In this document: piece by piece, positions 30,362 through 39,573 of the stretch
Numbering within the stretch: position 1 is the stretch's first letter
Layout of the letters: each line of letters opens with the position of its first letter
Assembly (NCBI GenBank): GCA_018266255.1
Contig: JAFEAT010000022.1
Location: forward strand, 106,654-170,653
Origin: Cyanobacteria bacterium SZAS-4
GTDB taxonomy: Bacteria; Cyanobacteriota; Vampirovibrionia; Obscuribacterales; Obscuribacteraceae
Reading direction: 5' to 3'
Length of the DNA: 64,000 bases
The notes under the pieces: model-generated
Seen by the model: only the letters and a program-made list of their open reading frames with translations
What the model was told of the DNA's origin: nothing
Database searches by the model: none
Made by a program: the position numbers and the translations under genes

Positions 30362-30790
30362 GCTTAAGTCTGACTCCGCTGATTTCGAATGTCATCAACT
30401 TTGCTGCAATTGTTTCGTTTTGTCAGTGTTGCTTGTACGCGATCTCAAAAATCATTTGCGCTTGCGCAACTCGCGCACGTCTCGAATCAGCATACAATGC
30501 TAATTATTAGACTCATCTACGGTGATTCGCGCAGATAGCACAGGTGCAATTTTATTTTGTAGAAAATTTGTGAAGTGAAATCAGGGCAGCACTTGTGGCA
30601 CTATTTGTAGTACCAGATCATTTATCGGAATTTAGCGCAAGGCTTGCGAACGGCTTTTCTTTTGCAGATTTCGTATTAAAGTCAGTGACTTCTTTGCAAT
30701 AGTTTTGTACCCTCAGCAGCATGAAGAGAAACCAGGCGACAACAGCGCCAGGTGCATGCAACAAAAATTTTCAAATTGAGAGGTAACTAA
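30362..30790. other. Divergent promoter region, 429 bases
   Basis: This gap separates a minus-strand and a plus-strand gene, so it must hold at least two promoters. I could not assign -35/-10 boxes with confidence. The part near the plus gene is A/T-rich (TTTCGTATTAAAG, ACAAAAATTTTCAAATTG). No copy of the CACGACTTTTCCAC motif was found here. Confidence 0.4.
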
Positions 30791-31195
30791 ATGACCGTTT
30801 TTGCTGGCGCCAGTCATGTGAGCATTGCCACAGGCGATGAAGAAAACAAGACGATACCAACTTTGAATTTTGCTCCACTACATATTAATGGAATACAAAA
30901 CATGGGTGAGCTGATCACAAATTTTGCGAAAGTACTGTTTGATACCATTACTGATGATCGTGTAACAGACAAAACTGGCATTGCGGATATATTCAATGAA
31001 TTAGATGAGCTCATGCGTGCTGGCAGTGTCCCAGTAACAAGCATCGTGCTTTTAGAACAAACCTATCAGGACCTTACTGGGCGGATGTTGCGAGACGATC
31101 TTCCAGAACAGTATGTGGACCGCTATGCGTCTGCATTTCAATTGGCACTCGATTTAATGTATGTCAGATCAATACACCGGGCTCCTAGCGACTGA
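30791..31195 (+). CDS. Small hypothetical protein, 134 aa
   Basis: The ATG follows GAGAGGTAACTAA, a good ribosome-binding site that matches the GAGAGGT used by the 2119-residue gene. The product is a soluble acidic protein whose C-terminal half is predicted helical (ADIFNELDELMRAG, YVDRYASAFQLALDLMYV). There is no signal peptide. I do not recognise it. It is the first of four plus-strand genes and is divergent from the peptidase-like gene. Its size and helical, acidic character would suit a chaperone or adaptor, which is speculation. Confidence 0.65.
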   Translation: MTVFAGASHVSIATGDEENKTIPTLNFAPLHINGIQNMGELITNFAKVLFDTITDDRVTDKTGIADIFNELDELMRAGSVPVTSIVLLEQTYQDLTGRMLRDDLPEQYVDRYASAFQLALDLMYVRSIHRAPSD

Positions 31196-31227
31196 CAAAA
31201 TTACAGACTGAAATCGCCAATCGATTT

Positions 31228-31241
31228 CACGACTTTTCCAT
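31228..31241 (+). promoter_or_regulatory. CACGACTTTTCCAC-like motif (CACGACTTTTCCAT)
   Basis: It matches the best copy at 13 of 14 positions. It is intergenic, 66 bases upstream of the chosen ATG of the following gene and in its orientation. TAGAAT at 31263 could be a -10 box. Confidence 0.55.
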
Positions 31242-31307
31242 TAGCTGATCGTACCTTAAAACTAGAATACACATTTTTGTCAGCACCACTTGGGGGCTTG
31301 CAATCGC

Positions 31308-32615
31308 ATGTCTTTTGCACAATTTTTTCAATTGCATAATGAAGTCAGCGATAGACCAACAGCCGATCGTACCGCTCTCACGCACATCGATGTTGCGCAA
31401 CAAGAGGTAGAAACCGAAAGAAAAACCAGTAAAAATTTCACTGCAAATTCAGATCAATCACTCTCACAACTCGAAGACACTCGACTTCCTTCAAGCAATA
31501 TCACCGACGGTGGTTTTGTGTTTGCTCCAGCTCTAAAATCGGCTAGAGAGCACATTTTGGAAGCATTCAAAACGCATCCAGAGGACAGTAGCGACAAACA
31601 TGAATATTACAGAACTGGTCTAACTGGCGAACTTTACGCTCATGACAAAGATGGCGAACGATTACTCACAAGTTCAAATAGCAATAGTACGTTAATTCAA
31701 CGAACTCTCAATAACATTCGCGGCTTTACTGACAAGTTTCAGTTTACTGCCAGCAATGATGCAGGACACAAAGCACTTTCCTTTCATACGCTATTTGGCG
31801 ACGTGTCGGTGGAGCGAGCTGCAGACGGATCATTTCATGTAGACTTCGGTGACAAAGATGGTTCTAATTTGATTCTGAAAACACAAAATGAGTTGCAAAA
31901 TTTCGTCTCCCGTCTCAATGGACTGCTCAAGTTGCAGCCCAAATCTAAGACGAACCATGGTGATGCCACCGCCGCCATACAAGGTGGAGCTGAAAATTTT
32001 GTAGGGCAAAGTGCTGGTGCTGAAGATCTCGCCGAAACCAACTCAGCGACCAAAGCTGACACAGTGGCAATCGATTTCAATACTGGTATTGCCACCATCA
32101 CAGGCGGTGACCAGAAGAACGTGCAATACGACTTTAACTCCGGTGACCTGGGTGTTGGTGGATTTGAACTCGGACACTTTGTTTTTCAAAACGGAACAAC
32201 TATTTTGTCGAACGGCGATGTGGTCGGCTCAAGCGGCACGCTTACGACGTACGCTGAAATCCTGGCACATCTGACGCCAGCAGAAAGATCTGTGACTGCC
32301 AACCAAGCAGAAAGCAACGCACCAAGTCTCGCTGCAAGTATCCTCGCGAAAGCAGGGAGTGAGCCGATAAGTCAGGCAGAAATTGTCGCCTTGATGTCAT
32401 TGGACTCATCACTAGCAGCCGTCGAATCGAGTCTAACCGCAATCAGCCCAACCCTATCACTAGCCCGCACGGCCATTGCGATGGCACTCGCCGCTGCGCT
32501 CTTATCACAAAAGCCAAAAGCGCAAGAAGAATCGGCACCTGCAATCACATTTGATTCGCCGTACACCCAAACGTCGTATTCCATAAAGAATTCTCTTCCA
32601 CAACAATTCCATTAG
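31308..32615 (+). CDS. Hypothetical protein, member 1 of a tandem paralog pair, 435 aa
   Basis: I chose the ATG at 31308, 66 bases after a CACGACTTTTCCAT motif; a TTG 18 bases earlier in frame is an alternative. The protein has a polar N-terminus, a beta-rich centre and a C-terminal helical, Ala/Ser-rich part that ends with a moderately hydrophobic stretch (ARTAIAMALAAALLS). The segment YDFNSGDLGVGGFELGHFVF followed by NGDVVGSSGT is repeated nearly exactly in the next gene (YFDFHTGALGIGGFGPGHYV, NGDVVTKDGT), as is the following helix with an ILAKAGS/VLAKIAS motif. The two genes are therefore duplicates that have diverged at both ends. No known family was recognised and no signal peptide is visible. 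Confidence 0.75.
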   Translation: MSFAQFFQLHNEVSDRPTADRTALTHIDVAQQEVETERKTSKNFTANSDQSLSQLEDTRLPSSNITDGGFVFAPALKSAREHILEAFKTHPEDSSDKHEYYRTGLTGELYAHDKDGERLLTSSNSNSTLIQRTLNNIRGFTDKFQFTASNDAGHKALSFHTLFGDVSVERAADGSFHVDFGDKDGSNLILKTQNELQNFVSRLNGLLKLQPKSKTNHGDATAAIQGGAENFVGQSAGAEDLAETNSATKADTVAIDFNTGIATITGGDQKNVQYDFNSGDLGVGGFELGHFVFQNGTTILSNGDVVGSSGTLTTYAEILAHLTPAERSVTANQAESNAPSLAASILAKAGSEPISQAEIVALMSLDSSLAAVESSLTAISPTLSLARTAIAMALAAALLSQKPKAQEESAPAITFDSPYTQTSYSIKNSLPQQFH

Positions 32616-32690
32616 TCAAACGTACTATTGCTCTGTTACTAAATTCTTGCTCCATCTATGGTGCGCGGTGAGAGACCGCAGGACATTGCA

Positions 32691-33878
32691 ATGACTGGAC
32701 ATAACACGCCAAACACGGCAAACCCTACTGATGCAAACGATGGAAGGCGCCCGCAGAGCCCAGAAACCACTCAAGCACTGCTGCTGTTCCAAGAAGTTAA
32801 AGAGGCATGGTCGCGACAGAATCGTGACAACATCCGCAATTTCACACCACCATTCACACCAGAATCCGCAAATACTGACTTCGTAGATTTCAACACTGAT
32901 GACCCCTACCAATCTATTATGCATACAGGCGGCGACAACAGTACCGCCTCAGATTTTTCTCAGTATCATGATCTTGAGGGTAATGTCTTTACTCGAAACC
33001 CAACCGATGGCAGTGAGTCGGTTCGTCATCCAGGCGTATACGGAGAACTCGGTTCGCTCATTGCCACGAGAACGAGTGACGGAATCATCAGTGATATGTC
33101 TGGTTCATGGAAAGTTGACGAGCATCATCACGTTCTCAGTTTGATCGAAGAAAAAACTGGTATCAGGTACGTAATCGAAGAGTCTAATGGAGGCTTTCGA
33201 ATACAGAGATACAACAAAGACGAAAGTTTGCTCGACGTCCTCCAGATGACACCAGAGCAAATGGAAAATCTTCTCAAAAATACTAAGTTTCAAACGACCG
33301 ACAATACATATAATCCAGCCACCGACATTGCGTCTTTCACAACCAACGGCGAAACGATGTACTTCGATTTCCACACCGGTGCTCTTGGAATAGGCGGATT
33401 CGGTCCCGGTCACTATGTCTTCAACGAGAACGGATCGATGACGATGCCGAACGGAGATGTTGTGACAAAAGATGGCACCATCATCAAAGGATCCGACTTT
33501 CTCTTGCATCTGAAGTCAAACCACGACCCTGCAGCCGCAGAAGCTATTCAAGCAGAGGCGCAGAACTACATGTCTAACGTCCTGGCAAAGATAGCAAGCA
33601 AAAGTGTCACGCCTGAAGACTTTGGCGCTCTTATGAATTGTTATTCGGCGCTGGGTTCAGTAGGAATGTTTTCGGCGGCGGCATCAATCATGCAAGGCGC
33701 AGTAGGATCTGTCATGAACGAGGCATCGAATTTGATGTCGAGGATCAACACGGCCCTCGGTATGAATGTGACAGACTCAACGAGTTTAGCAACGGTTGCC
33801 GATGATATTTACACGAACGCATACGTATCAGCAGCACAAATCCAACATCATGCTTTCGATGTAGCCACACAGGTATAG
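32691..33878 (+). CDS. Hypothetical protein, member 2 of a tandem paralog pair, 395 aa
   Basis: An in-frame ATG at 32658 exists, but the ATG at 32691 has GCAGGAC upstream and is preferred. The product shares with the previous gene a central beta module (DFHTGALGIGGFGPGHYVF ... NGDVVTKDGT) and a following helical module (NVLAKIASKSVTPEDFGALM). N-terminal regions differ: this one is Thr/Asn/Pro-rich with PPFTPESAN. The C-terminal 90 residues are helical with an Ala/Met/Ser-rich, mildly hydrophobic part (GSVGMFSAAASIMQGAVGSV), as in its paralog. No catalytic motif or signal peptide is seen. Function is unknown; the tandem duplication suggests paired or alternative components of one structure. 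Confidence 0.75.
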   Translation: MTGHNTPNTANPTDANDGRRPQSPETTQALLLFQEVKEAWSRQNRDNIRNFTPPFTPESANTDFVDFNTDDPYQSIMHTGGDNSTASDFSQYHDLEGNVFTRNPTDGSESVRHPGVYGELGSLIATRTSDGIISDMSGSWKVDEHHHVLSLIEEKTGIRYVIEESNGGFRIQRYNKDESLLDVLQMTPEQMENLLKNTKFQTTDNTYNPATDIASFTTNGETMYFDFHTGALGIGGFGPGHYVFNENGSMTMPNGDVVTKDGTIIKGSDFLLHLKSNHDPAAAEAIQAEAQNYMSNVLAKIASKSVTPEDFGALMNCYSALGSVGMFSAAASIMQGAVGSVMNEASNLMSRINTALGMNVTDSTSLATVADDIYTNAYVSAAQIQHHAFDVATQV

Positions 33879-34027
33879 AATTTCTCGTCCGCCCTGACAA
33901 ATCGATTCGGTCACTTGCGCAAGCTGAGTGAAGAGCAGAAATTAGACACACAGCTTAATGCATTAATGACAGAAGCAAAGAAGTCAGTGCATGATCATCC
34001 TCCCAAATCCATCGCGGGGTGTTGAGG

Positions 34028-34417
34028 ATGATACCGAATACGATACTTACATTCAGCGTCGCATCGTCTCTCACATTGATCATTGGAGCGACATCGGTGC
34101 TTGCGCCCTCTCACAGAACGAGACTTTTAGCAGCAAAAACTTTTATCGTATGCATAACGCTATCAGCGGTCTACGTTTTTATGCAAGCAAAAACAGAGAA
34201 CTACGGTCGTCATCTGCTCGTCCATTTTTGTACAATGCTTCCAGTTCTCTTCGCCTGGGTTGCAATAATTTTCCGCTTCAAGGCTCGCAGCGACTCACAT
34301 GAGGAGCGCATGAAAGCGCTCGATAATTTAGAAGCGTCTTTGATGAAATCGGAATCGCTAAAATCGTCGCGCAGGCACGAGGGTAAATCCGTTGTGCTAG
34401 AAACAGAGCAAAAATGA
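34028..34417 (+). CDS. Small membrane protein with about three transmembrane helices, 129 aa
   Basis: Three hydrophobic stretches are visible (LTFSVASSLTLIIGATSVL; AAKTFIVCITLSAVYVFM; LLVHFCTMLPVLFAWVAIIF), followed by a charged cytoplasmic tail (KARSDSHEERMKALDNLEASL). The ATG at 34028 has GGGG 8 bases upstream; a GTG at 34019 is an alternative start. A different frame (33991-34302) is also open, but it lacks this coherent hydrophobic pattern. The gene ends just before a strong bidirectional hairpin. I do not recognise the family. Confidence 0.55.
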   Translation: MIPNTILTFSVASSLTLIIGATSVLAPSHRTRLLAAKTFIVCITLSAVYVFMQAKTENYGRHLLVHFCTMLPVLFAWVAIIFRFKARSDSHEERMKALDNLEASLMKSESLKSSRRHEGKSVVLETEQK

Positions 34418-34495
34418 AACGCAAGAGCAGAGCTTTGAAAGTTCGAATCTAGCTAAATTAAAGGCCAAAAAAAAACTGAAAAGAGTCGGTTGAAT

Positions 34496-34538
34496 CGCCC
34501 CCAGTGAAGGCTCTAATAGAGCACCTTCACTGGGGGCG
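34496..34538. terminator. Strong bidirectional hairpin between convergent genes
   Basis: CGCCCCCAGTGAAGG pairs perfectly with CCTTCACTGGGGGCG, with CTCTAATAGAG(CA) as an inner stem-loop. It lies between the small membrane-protein gene and the convergent phosphotransferase-like gene. It marks the left edge of the island that follows. Confidence 0.8.
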
Positions 34539-34544
34539 TGACTA

Positions 34545-36878
34545 CTACCAGAGCCCCTTCTCCATGCCGGTAGTCCAGAACCGCTGAACTTCAACCGAAA
34601 CGAACGGATGCAACTTGTTCAGACATCTGTAGAGCGCTTTGATGCTCTTTGCATTCCGCTTTTCATAGAGTTGCAGCTTTAACCTGTTGTCTTCGCTTTT
34701 GACCATCATCACGCGTTTATCGAAAAGAGCACCACCGTTGTGCTCCAGATCAAACACGTGATCGACGAAGATTGTGTGGCTAAGACGACCGGTCAGAAAG
34801 TCGGCTCCCGCTTTAGCGATTGCAGCCCAGGCGGGTCCACCCACCATAGTCGCACTCCAGTTTCGTTCGAAAACCGTGACAGCCAGTTCGAAAAATTCGA
34901 TGTGTTGCTCGTGAGGAAGGTGTTGCAACGCCTTCAGAACTTGTGACTGAGCGGCAAACCGCCCCGTCTCAGTTTCAGCGATTGCATAACGCTGTCGCAA
35001 CTGCTTCCACGCCGCTTTCTGCCGTGCATCGAAGTTCGTGTTGTGCGGAGTTACGTGCCTCAGTTCGCCCGCCACTGCAAGTGCCAGGTAGCAGACGACA
35101 GTTTCCGCAAGGGCGATATGCAGCTTGTTGCGTGCGCGCGAAACTTCGCGGTTAAACGATGAATCTCCTTTCGATGCCTTCAGCATCCAGTCGAGAATGT
35201 AGAAGTTATTCAGCTCAGTATTGATGTTGATCTGCTTGGCGGCTCTATCGTGATGGAGCCGAGGAGCTTGCACTTTCGTTTCCAGCCGCTGCTGCCAATT
35301 TAGATAGACCTTAGCCTCTTCGCTGAGAGTAGCTTCAATGAGTTCGAACTGACCGAGATAGACCTTTCCAGTCTCACCATCAACTGAAACGTAGTGACCT
35401 TCTTCGAGCAAGATTCCATTTGCCAGGAGAGCCCGCGCGCCTTCAATCTGCAGCTCCAGGCAGCCGACCACCGCAGGAATGTTCAGATCGCGAGCAACAA
35501 TAGCAGCATGACTAGCCTCGCCACCATTTGCGGTGACGATTGCTTGCGCATCCAGCATTATCGGCAGGTCACGCGTCGAAGTGTCGACACGAAATAGGAC
35601 ATAGGGCAGTCCTTCCGCTGCACACTGCTTGGCACCTTGCTCTGTGAAGACGGCAAAACCACCACTCGCCCCCAGCGACGCAGAGATTCCCCGTAGAATC
35701 GGTTCGTACTGCGCCAACACGCTCGCCTCGAATTGCTTGCGAAACAGCTGCGCGACTTGCTCCGGTGACACCATATTGACAGCGTCGCGCTTGTTCCACC
35801 GACCTTCGAAAACGCCGCCGATAGCAAAAGCGATTGCAGCATGCACAGACTTCTTAGCCGGTCGCCATTGCAGAAAGTATAACTCCCCGCTGTCGACGGT
35901 AAACTCAACGTCGACTACGTCTCTGCAATAGTCTTCCAGTAAATAAACAGCTTCTTCCAAGCGCGCGAACACTGACGGATTCCAGTCGCGCATTGCTGCA
36001 ATCGGCAATGGTCTGTGACTGCCGGCAACCACGTCTTCACCCTGCGCTTGTCCGACAAAGTCGCCCGAAAGTACACGCGCACCGGTGTTTCTGTCGCGTG
36101 AAAAAACCACGCCGGTCGCACTACGCTCATCACGATTGCCGAACACCATCGTCTGAACTGTAACTGCCGTTCCTAAGGCAGTTATATTCTTGCTTCGCCT
36201 GTATGCTTGCGCGCGAGGAGAATCCCAACTGTTGAAGACCGCGTAGATGGCGTATGCGAGTTGATTGTATGGGTCTTGCGGAAACTCCCGACCACGCTGG
36301 GCTATGATCGCCTTGTACACCCGGCACAGATCTTTCAAATCTGCAACGGCGCTAGTTTCACCAGCCAGTGATGTGGCAGCAGCAGCAGTGTCACGGAGAG
36401 CATCGGTAAACATGGCTCGCTCGATGCCAAAAACCGATTCACCGAACATCTCTAGCAGTCGCCGATATGAGTCATAGGCAAAGCGTTCCCCATACTGCTT
36501 CGTCATCTCTTCAACAATTGCATCGTTCAAACCCACATTAAGAATAGTGTCCATCATGCCAGGCATAGACACAGCGGCACCAGAACGAACAGACACTATC
36601 AGCGGAGATTCGACTGACCCGAATTGTTTGCCGGTTGTCTTCTCTAATCCCAGAATGGCACGATGCAGTTGTTGAGAAAAGTTAGGCGGCAGCGGATTTG
36701 CCTTACCTCGATTTTGCATGAACGTCAAATGCACTGACGGCAAAATCGTGAAGCCGGGGGGTACCGGCAGCTTGAACTTATTAAGCATCAATGCGAGAGA
36801 CGCACCTTTGCCACCGCGCAACGCCGCAGTGAAAGTTGCATCTCCGCCTTCATCCAACCGAAGGATCTGGCGGTTCAT
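34545..36878 (-). CDS. Pyruvate-phosphate-dikinase-like phosphotransferase with non-canonical C-terminus, 777 aa
   Basis: The N-terminal half is unmistakably PPDK-like: GGKGAS (22-27), PVPPGF, SVRSGAAVSMPGMMD (96-110), GNRDERSATGVVFSRD, AQGEDVVAG and LYFLQWRP, that is, an ATP-grasp domain. A swivelling phosphohistidine domain follows with TANGGEASHAAIVARDL (H457). In true PPDK a PEP/pyruvate-binding barrel comes next. Here residues ~500-777 are an unrelated helical domain, so pyruvate is unlikely to be the acceptor. Rifampin phosphotransferase is a known case of these domains serving another acceptor, so phosphorylation of a small molecule or protein is possible. I chose ATG at 36878 because AGAGGACTTT precedes it. 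The next gene on the same strand, 90 bases upstream, encodes a Cys-x5-Arg phosphatase. Phosphotransferase chemistry is likely; the substrate is unknown. Confidence 0.85.
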   Translation of the reverse strand: MNRQILRLDEGGDATFTAALRGGKGASLALMLNKFKLPVPPGFTILPSVHLTFMQNRGKANPLPPNFSQQLHRAILGLEKTTGKQFGSVESPLIVSVRSGAAVSMPGMMDTILNVGLNDAIVEEMTKQYGERFAYDSYRRLLEMFGESVFGIERAMFTDALRDTAAAATSLAGETSAVADLKDLCRVYKAIIAQRGREFPQDPYNQLAYAIYAVFNSWDSPRAQAYRRSKNITALGTAVTVQTMVFGNRDERSATGVVFSRDRNTGARVLSGDFVGQAQGEDVVAGSHRPLPIAAMRDWNPSVFARLEEAVYLLEDYCRDVVDVEFTVDSGELYFLQWRPAKKSVHAAIAFAIGGVFEGRWNKRDAVNMVSPEQVAQLFRKQFEASVLAQYEPILRGISASLGASGGFAVFTEQGAKQCAAEGLPYVLFRVDTSTRDLPIMLDAQAIVTANGGEASHAAIVARDLNIPAVVGCLELQIEGARALLANGILLEEGHYVSVDGETGKVYLGQFELIEATLSEEAKVYLNWQQRLETKVQAPRLHHDRAAKQININTELNNFYILDWMLKASKGDSSFNREVSRARNKLHIALAETVVCYLALAVAGELRHVTPHNTNFDARQKAAWKQLRQRYAIAETETGRFAAQSQVLKALQHLPHEQHIEFFELAVTVFERNWSATMVGGPAWAAIAKAGADFLTGRLSHTIFVDHVFDLEHNGGALFDKRVMMVKSEDNRLKLQLYEKRNAKSIKALYRCLNKLHPFVSVEVQRFWTTGMEKGLW

Positions 36879-36967
36879 AAAGTCCTCTAGGCCGCAACGC
36901 GGCATACCCTTCGCATTAGCCGAAGGTGAGATCGAATTTGATTACGACGAGTCTGGTGACGACGGTT

Positions 36968-37927
36968 TTAGCGAAAAAGCCGCTCTGATCCGTCAACGTA
37001 CTTTTGCGGAACAGGTGAATTGAGGAGGGCAAAAATCGCCTCAGCTTGCTGAAGCGACTCCACCGCGTGTCTGCAATAGCGTTGACGCGCAGCTTCGATT
37101 GGATCGTCGATAGTGGGTTCCAGCAACGCGATCAAAGATGCGATGAACGTCCCCGTTCGTCCATGCCCAGCTCTGCAGAAAGGCATTAGACGCAAGTTTT
37201 GCTCAAGCAGCGGCAGTATGCGTGTGCGAAGAAACGATTCCCAATCGCTCGCGACGCTTCCCATGTCTGCCATCGGATACGCAACGAATCTAAAGTCTCG
37301 GATCACATTCTCTGGAACTGCTTCCTCACCAGCCAGATTCACCAACACGTCAACCGAATGCAGATCGTCTGCCAACAAGAAAAAGCCTGCAGCGGGATAG
37401 AGCTTGTAGTCGCCAACGCCAATAGCCTTTTCACCGAGATGCGCATGGGCAGCGTTTATTTCTCGCAACTCCATTATCAATTCTCTTCGCTTGCGCGAGT
37501 GCCAACCTGGAGGCGAGAGCAGCTTTCGCCCGTTCGTCACTGGGTATTTCGGCTCAGCCCGCTGCAACATGTGCAGCGAAGCAGCCAGATTTTCAGCCTG
37601 CTCTTCAGTCGGTATAGTGTCGCCGCGATCTGCACCGAGTGCCATCTTGCCGTCGGCGATCCCATTTTTCACTTCCGCGGGCCAATCTTGTTTGTCATCC
37701 GAATTCTCACACTCGACGAAAAGCGTCAACACTTTATCAACACGATCCCAGCCTGCAACTGCAGGGCTGTTGTTCTCAATCATCTCCAGAGTTGCTAGCG
37801 AAACTGCATCAATGCGCAGCATGAAACCAAGCGGTCCAATCTTGATGCTCAATCTCCCTAAATCTGTGAACCAGAGGAGAACGAATACAATGCCATTGGG
37901 CAATGTATATCTATCATTGCGCTTCAT
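36968..37927 (-). CDS. Cys-x5-Arg (PTP/DSP-like) phosphatase, 319 aa
   Basis: The signature MPFCRAGHGRTG (C251, R257) is the P-loop of tyrosine and dual-specificity phosphatases. It is preceded by VAYPMADMGSVASDWESFL, which fits the usual Pro/Asp-loop position, and followed by the expected helix and RQRYCRHAVESLQQ. The N-terminal 120 residues (IVFVLLWFTDLGRL, MLRIDAVSLATLEMI) are less typical. The histidine usually before the catalytic Cys is Phe here. The protein may dephosphorylate a phosphoprotein, a phosphoinositol or a nucleotide. Together with the neighbouring PPDK-like enzyme it forms a kinase/phosphatase-like couple in one transcription unit. The ribosome-binding site is weak (GGAG 17 bases upstream); no better start was found. 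Confidence 0.8.
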   Translation of the reverse strand: MKRNDRYTLPNGIVFVLLWFTDLGRLSIKIGPLGFMLRIDAVSLATLEMIENNSPAVAGWDRVDKVLTLFVECENSDDKQDWPAEVKNGIADGKMALGADRGDTIPTEEQAENLAASLHMLQRAEPKYPVTNGRKLLSPPGWHSRKRRELIMELREINAAHAHLGEKAIGVGDYKLYPAAGFFLLADDLHSVDVLVNLAGEEAVPENVIRDFRFVAYPMADMGSVASDWESFLRTRILPLLEQNLRLMPFCRAGHGRTGTFIASLIALLEPTIDDPIEAARQRYCRHAVESLQQAEAIFALLNSPVPQKYVDGSERLFR

Positions 37928-38531
37928 TCAATCAACTGCTTTCTCCGACTAACCGGATAGTTACTCGCTCGACGGTAATCGACTCTCCCAAACTTGTCAC
38001 TGCTGGTGATGCATTTGAGTTAGACGCGACTGATCTCCTTTTCTGCACAAATAAACACAGGTGATGATCTGACACTAATATCAGGACATCCGTAATGTCA
38101 ATTATGGATATGCAGCAAGGGTCAAACTACCCGTACCACCACCATGCAATAGACTCGCTCAGTCACAATTCGTGCTCGTACAAGTAGCGATATACCGTCG
38201 CCCGTGATTGCAGCGTATCTGCGCTAACAATAATTATTAGCTGGTCATATAGTTTTTCGTAATCAACCCACATTGCAGAGTACGAAAAAAAGATGCTGTC
38301 GCGAAGAACGGCACCAGTGCGCAATTTAGAGGCAAGAGAAAAGATTGCATCGATTGCAAATATTTTGTTAGGTTCAAATCCACATCTCATTGAAATTTGA
38401 AAGGAGTTAAACCCAACTGAAGCATTAGCAGCACAACGCAGCAGTTCAACCGTCTGGCAACAGCTGTTGCCAGATCGTGATTGTGCCGAAGAAAAGATAC
38501 CTTCGTTTAGACATGGAGTAGGAGTTCGCAA
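37928..38531. other. Divergent intergenic region, 604 bases
   Basis: It separates the minus-strand phosphatase gene from the plus-strand NUDIX-like gene, so it should hold two promoters. ATCCGTAAT (38088-38096) and ATTATGGAT (38101-38109) form an inverted repeat with one mismatch, a possible operator. AAAGGAG at 38399-38405 precedes no start codon. A minus-strand open frame (38163-38552) exists but lacks supporting signals. Confidence 0.4.
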
Positions 38532-39542
38532 GTGAACACTGACAAACTGCAACGTCTGACAAAAATTCTCGTCGAGTTGAAGGCATCGGATAGCATCGGG
38601 AGTCCATCACGCTTTTTGGAACTGTGCTTAAACGCGGTGGACGAACTAGCACAGTACGTTCCGCTTCCGGCTGAAGCGGCAGAGAAAGTCAGTCGAGCGC
38701 GGATGATTGAAGCGAGCCGCGTTTCGGGTTTGGAGACACGCTCGAAAGAAATCTGCATGCACGCTGTTGTCGCCGTTCTGAATTTGATACCAGAAACGCG
38801 CGAACGGACCAAAGAATTGGCATCCAGACAGCCGTTCGGCAGCATGTATCTGGAAAGCATTCGCAATGGGATAACTCTGCTGGCACAGGCTCTCCACCTG
38901 AACATTGTTCGCCTGTCGGTGGCGAGCCTGACCAACACCGCTACGGTGACTGGTGAAAGAACGCTCTTCGCCATTCTGAACCGCAGCAGCTTGAAGAAGG
39001 GCGTGCTGGTCTACAAGGCTGTCGGTGGTGCGAGCGAACTGACGCTAACCGGGAAACATTACGTACAAAAGCACTTCGGCGCAATATCGGAAGGAGACAA
39101 CAACGATGCCCGGTTGCTCCTCCCCGAGATGATGGTCGACGCACTCATGGCGCGATTCATGGAAAGAGATTCATCGTTTGCCGAAATCTCACCGAAGCGC
39201 GAGATGACTGAAGAATTCACGCGAGCAGAACTGGTCGGACAAACCAGCGCATTGCTGACGCTCAGTCGCGTCGAGGAAATCGTCAGCATCTTTAGAAAGT
39301 CTGTGATTCAGACACCAGCAACAAAAGGTGATTTGTCTTCGGCGCGCTCCGGCGACATTCCCACCTATCGCGTGCTGCACCTGTTCGACCTGTGCATGTC
39401 GAGCCAAATCTTGGCTGACCTGACAAATTGCCAGTCGCTCAAAGGTGCTCCGATTTTCCGTCAACTGACGCGCGCAGAAGTAAAAGCGGGTCAAACAACC
39501 GACGGCATCCAAATCGGTGGCAACGTTTTCTTAGCCGACTAA
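38532..39542 (+). CDS. NUDIX-like protein resembling SMODS-associated NUDIX domains, 336 aa
   Basis: The start is GTG with TAGGAG upstream. Residues 1-140 are helical. Residues ~143-336 follow the order I know from SMODS-associated NUDIX (Sa_NUDIX) proteins: a KAVGG turn (162-166), an acidic segment GDNNDARLLL, a helix, AEISPKREMTEEFT with the RExxEE core (223-228), a strand, and a closing TDGIQIGGNVFL. The canonical 23-residue Nudix box is not complete, as is usual in that group, so the domain may bind rather than hydrolyse a nucleotide. Sa_NUDIX proteins have been proposed as nucleotide sensors in conflict systems. No CD-NTase is encoded in this window. The gene is convergent with the HD hydrolase. 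The family call is by pattern memory and is the least certain of the enzyme calls in the island. Confidence 0.7.
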   Translation: MNTDKLQRLTKILVELKASDSIGSPSRFLELCLNAVDELAQYVPLPAEAAEKVSRARMIEASRVSGLETRSKEICMHAVVAVLNLIPETRERTKELASRQPFGSMYLESIRNGITLLAQALHLNIVRLSVASLTNTATVTGERTLFAILNRSSLKKGVLVYKAVGGASELTLTGKHYVQKHFGAISEGDNNDARLLLPEMMVDALMARFMERDSSFAEISPKREMTEEFTRAELVGQTSALLTLSRVEEIVSIFRKSVIQTPATKGDLSSARSGDIPTYRVLHLFDLCMSSQILADLTNCQSLKGAPIFRQLTRAEVKAGQTTDGIQIGGNVFLAD

Positions 39543-39573
39543 CGATGCCATAGCAAAAAACGCTGATGCTTAG

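Noticed and set aside
33991..34302. 103-residue frame overlapping the small membrane protein
   Set aside because: It lacks the coherent three-helix pattern and has no better ribosome-binding site.
37199..37798. 199-residue plus-strand frame antisense to the phosphatase gene
   Set aside because: The opposite strand carries the CRAGHGRTG phosphatase signature; this frame has no motif or start signal.
38163..38552. 129-residue minus-strand frame overlapping the start of the NUDIX-like gene
   Set aside because: It overlaps a well-supported GTG start, has no ribosome-binding site, and its product looks random.
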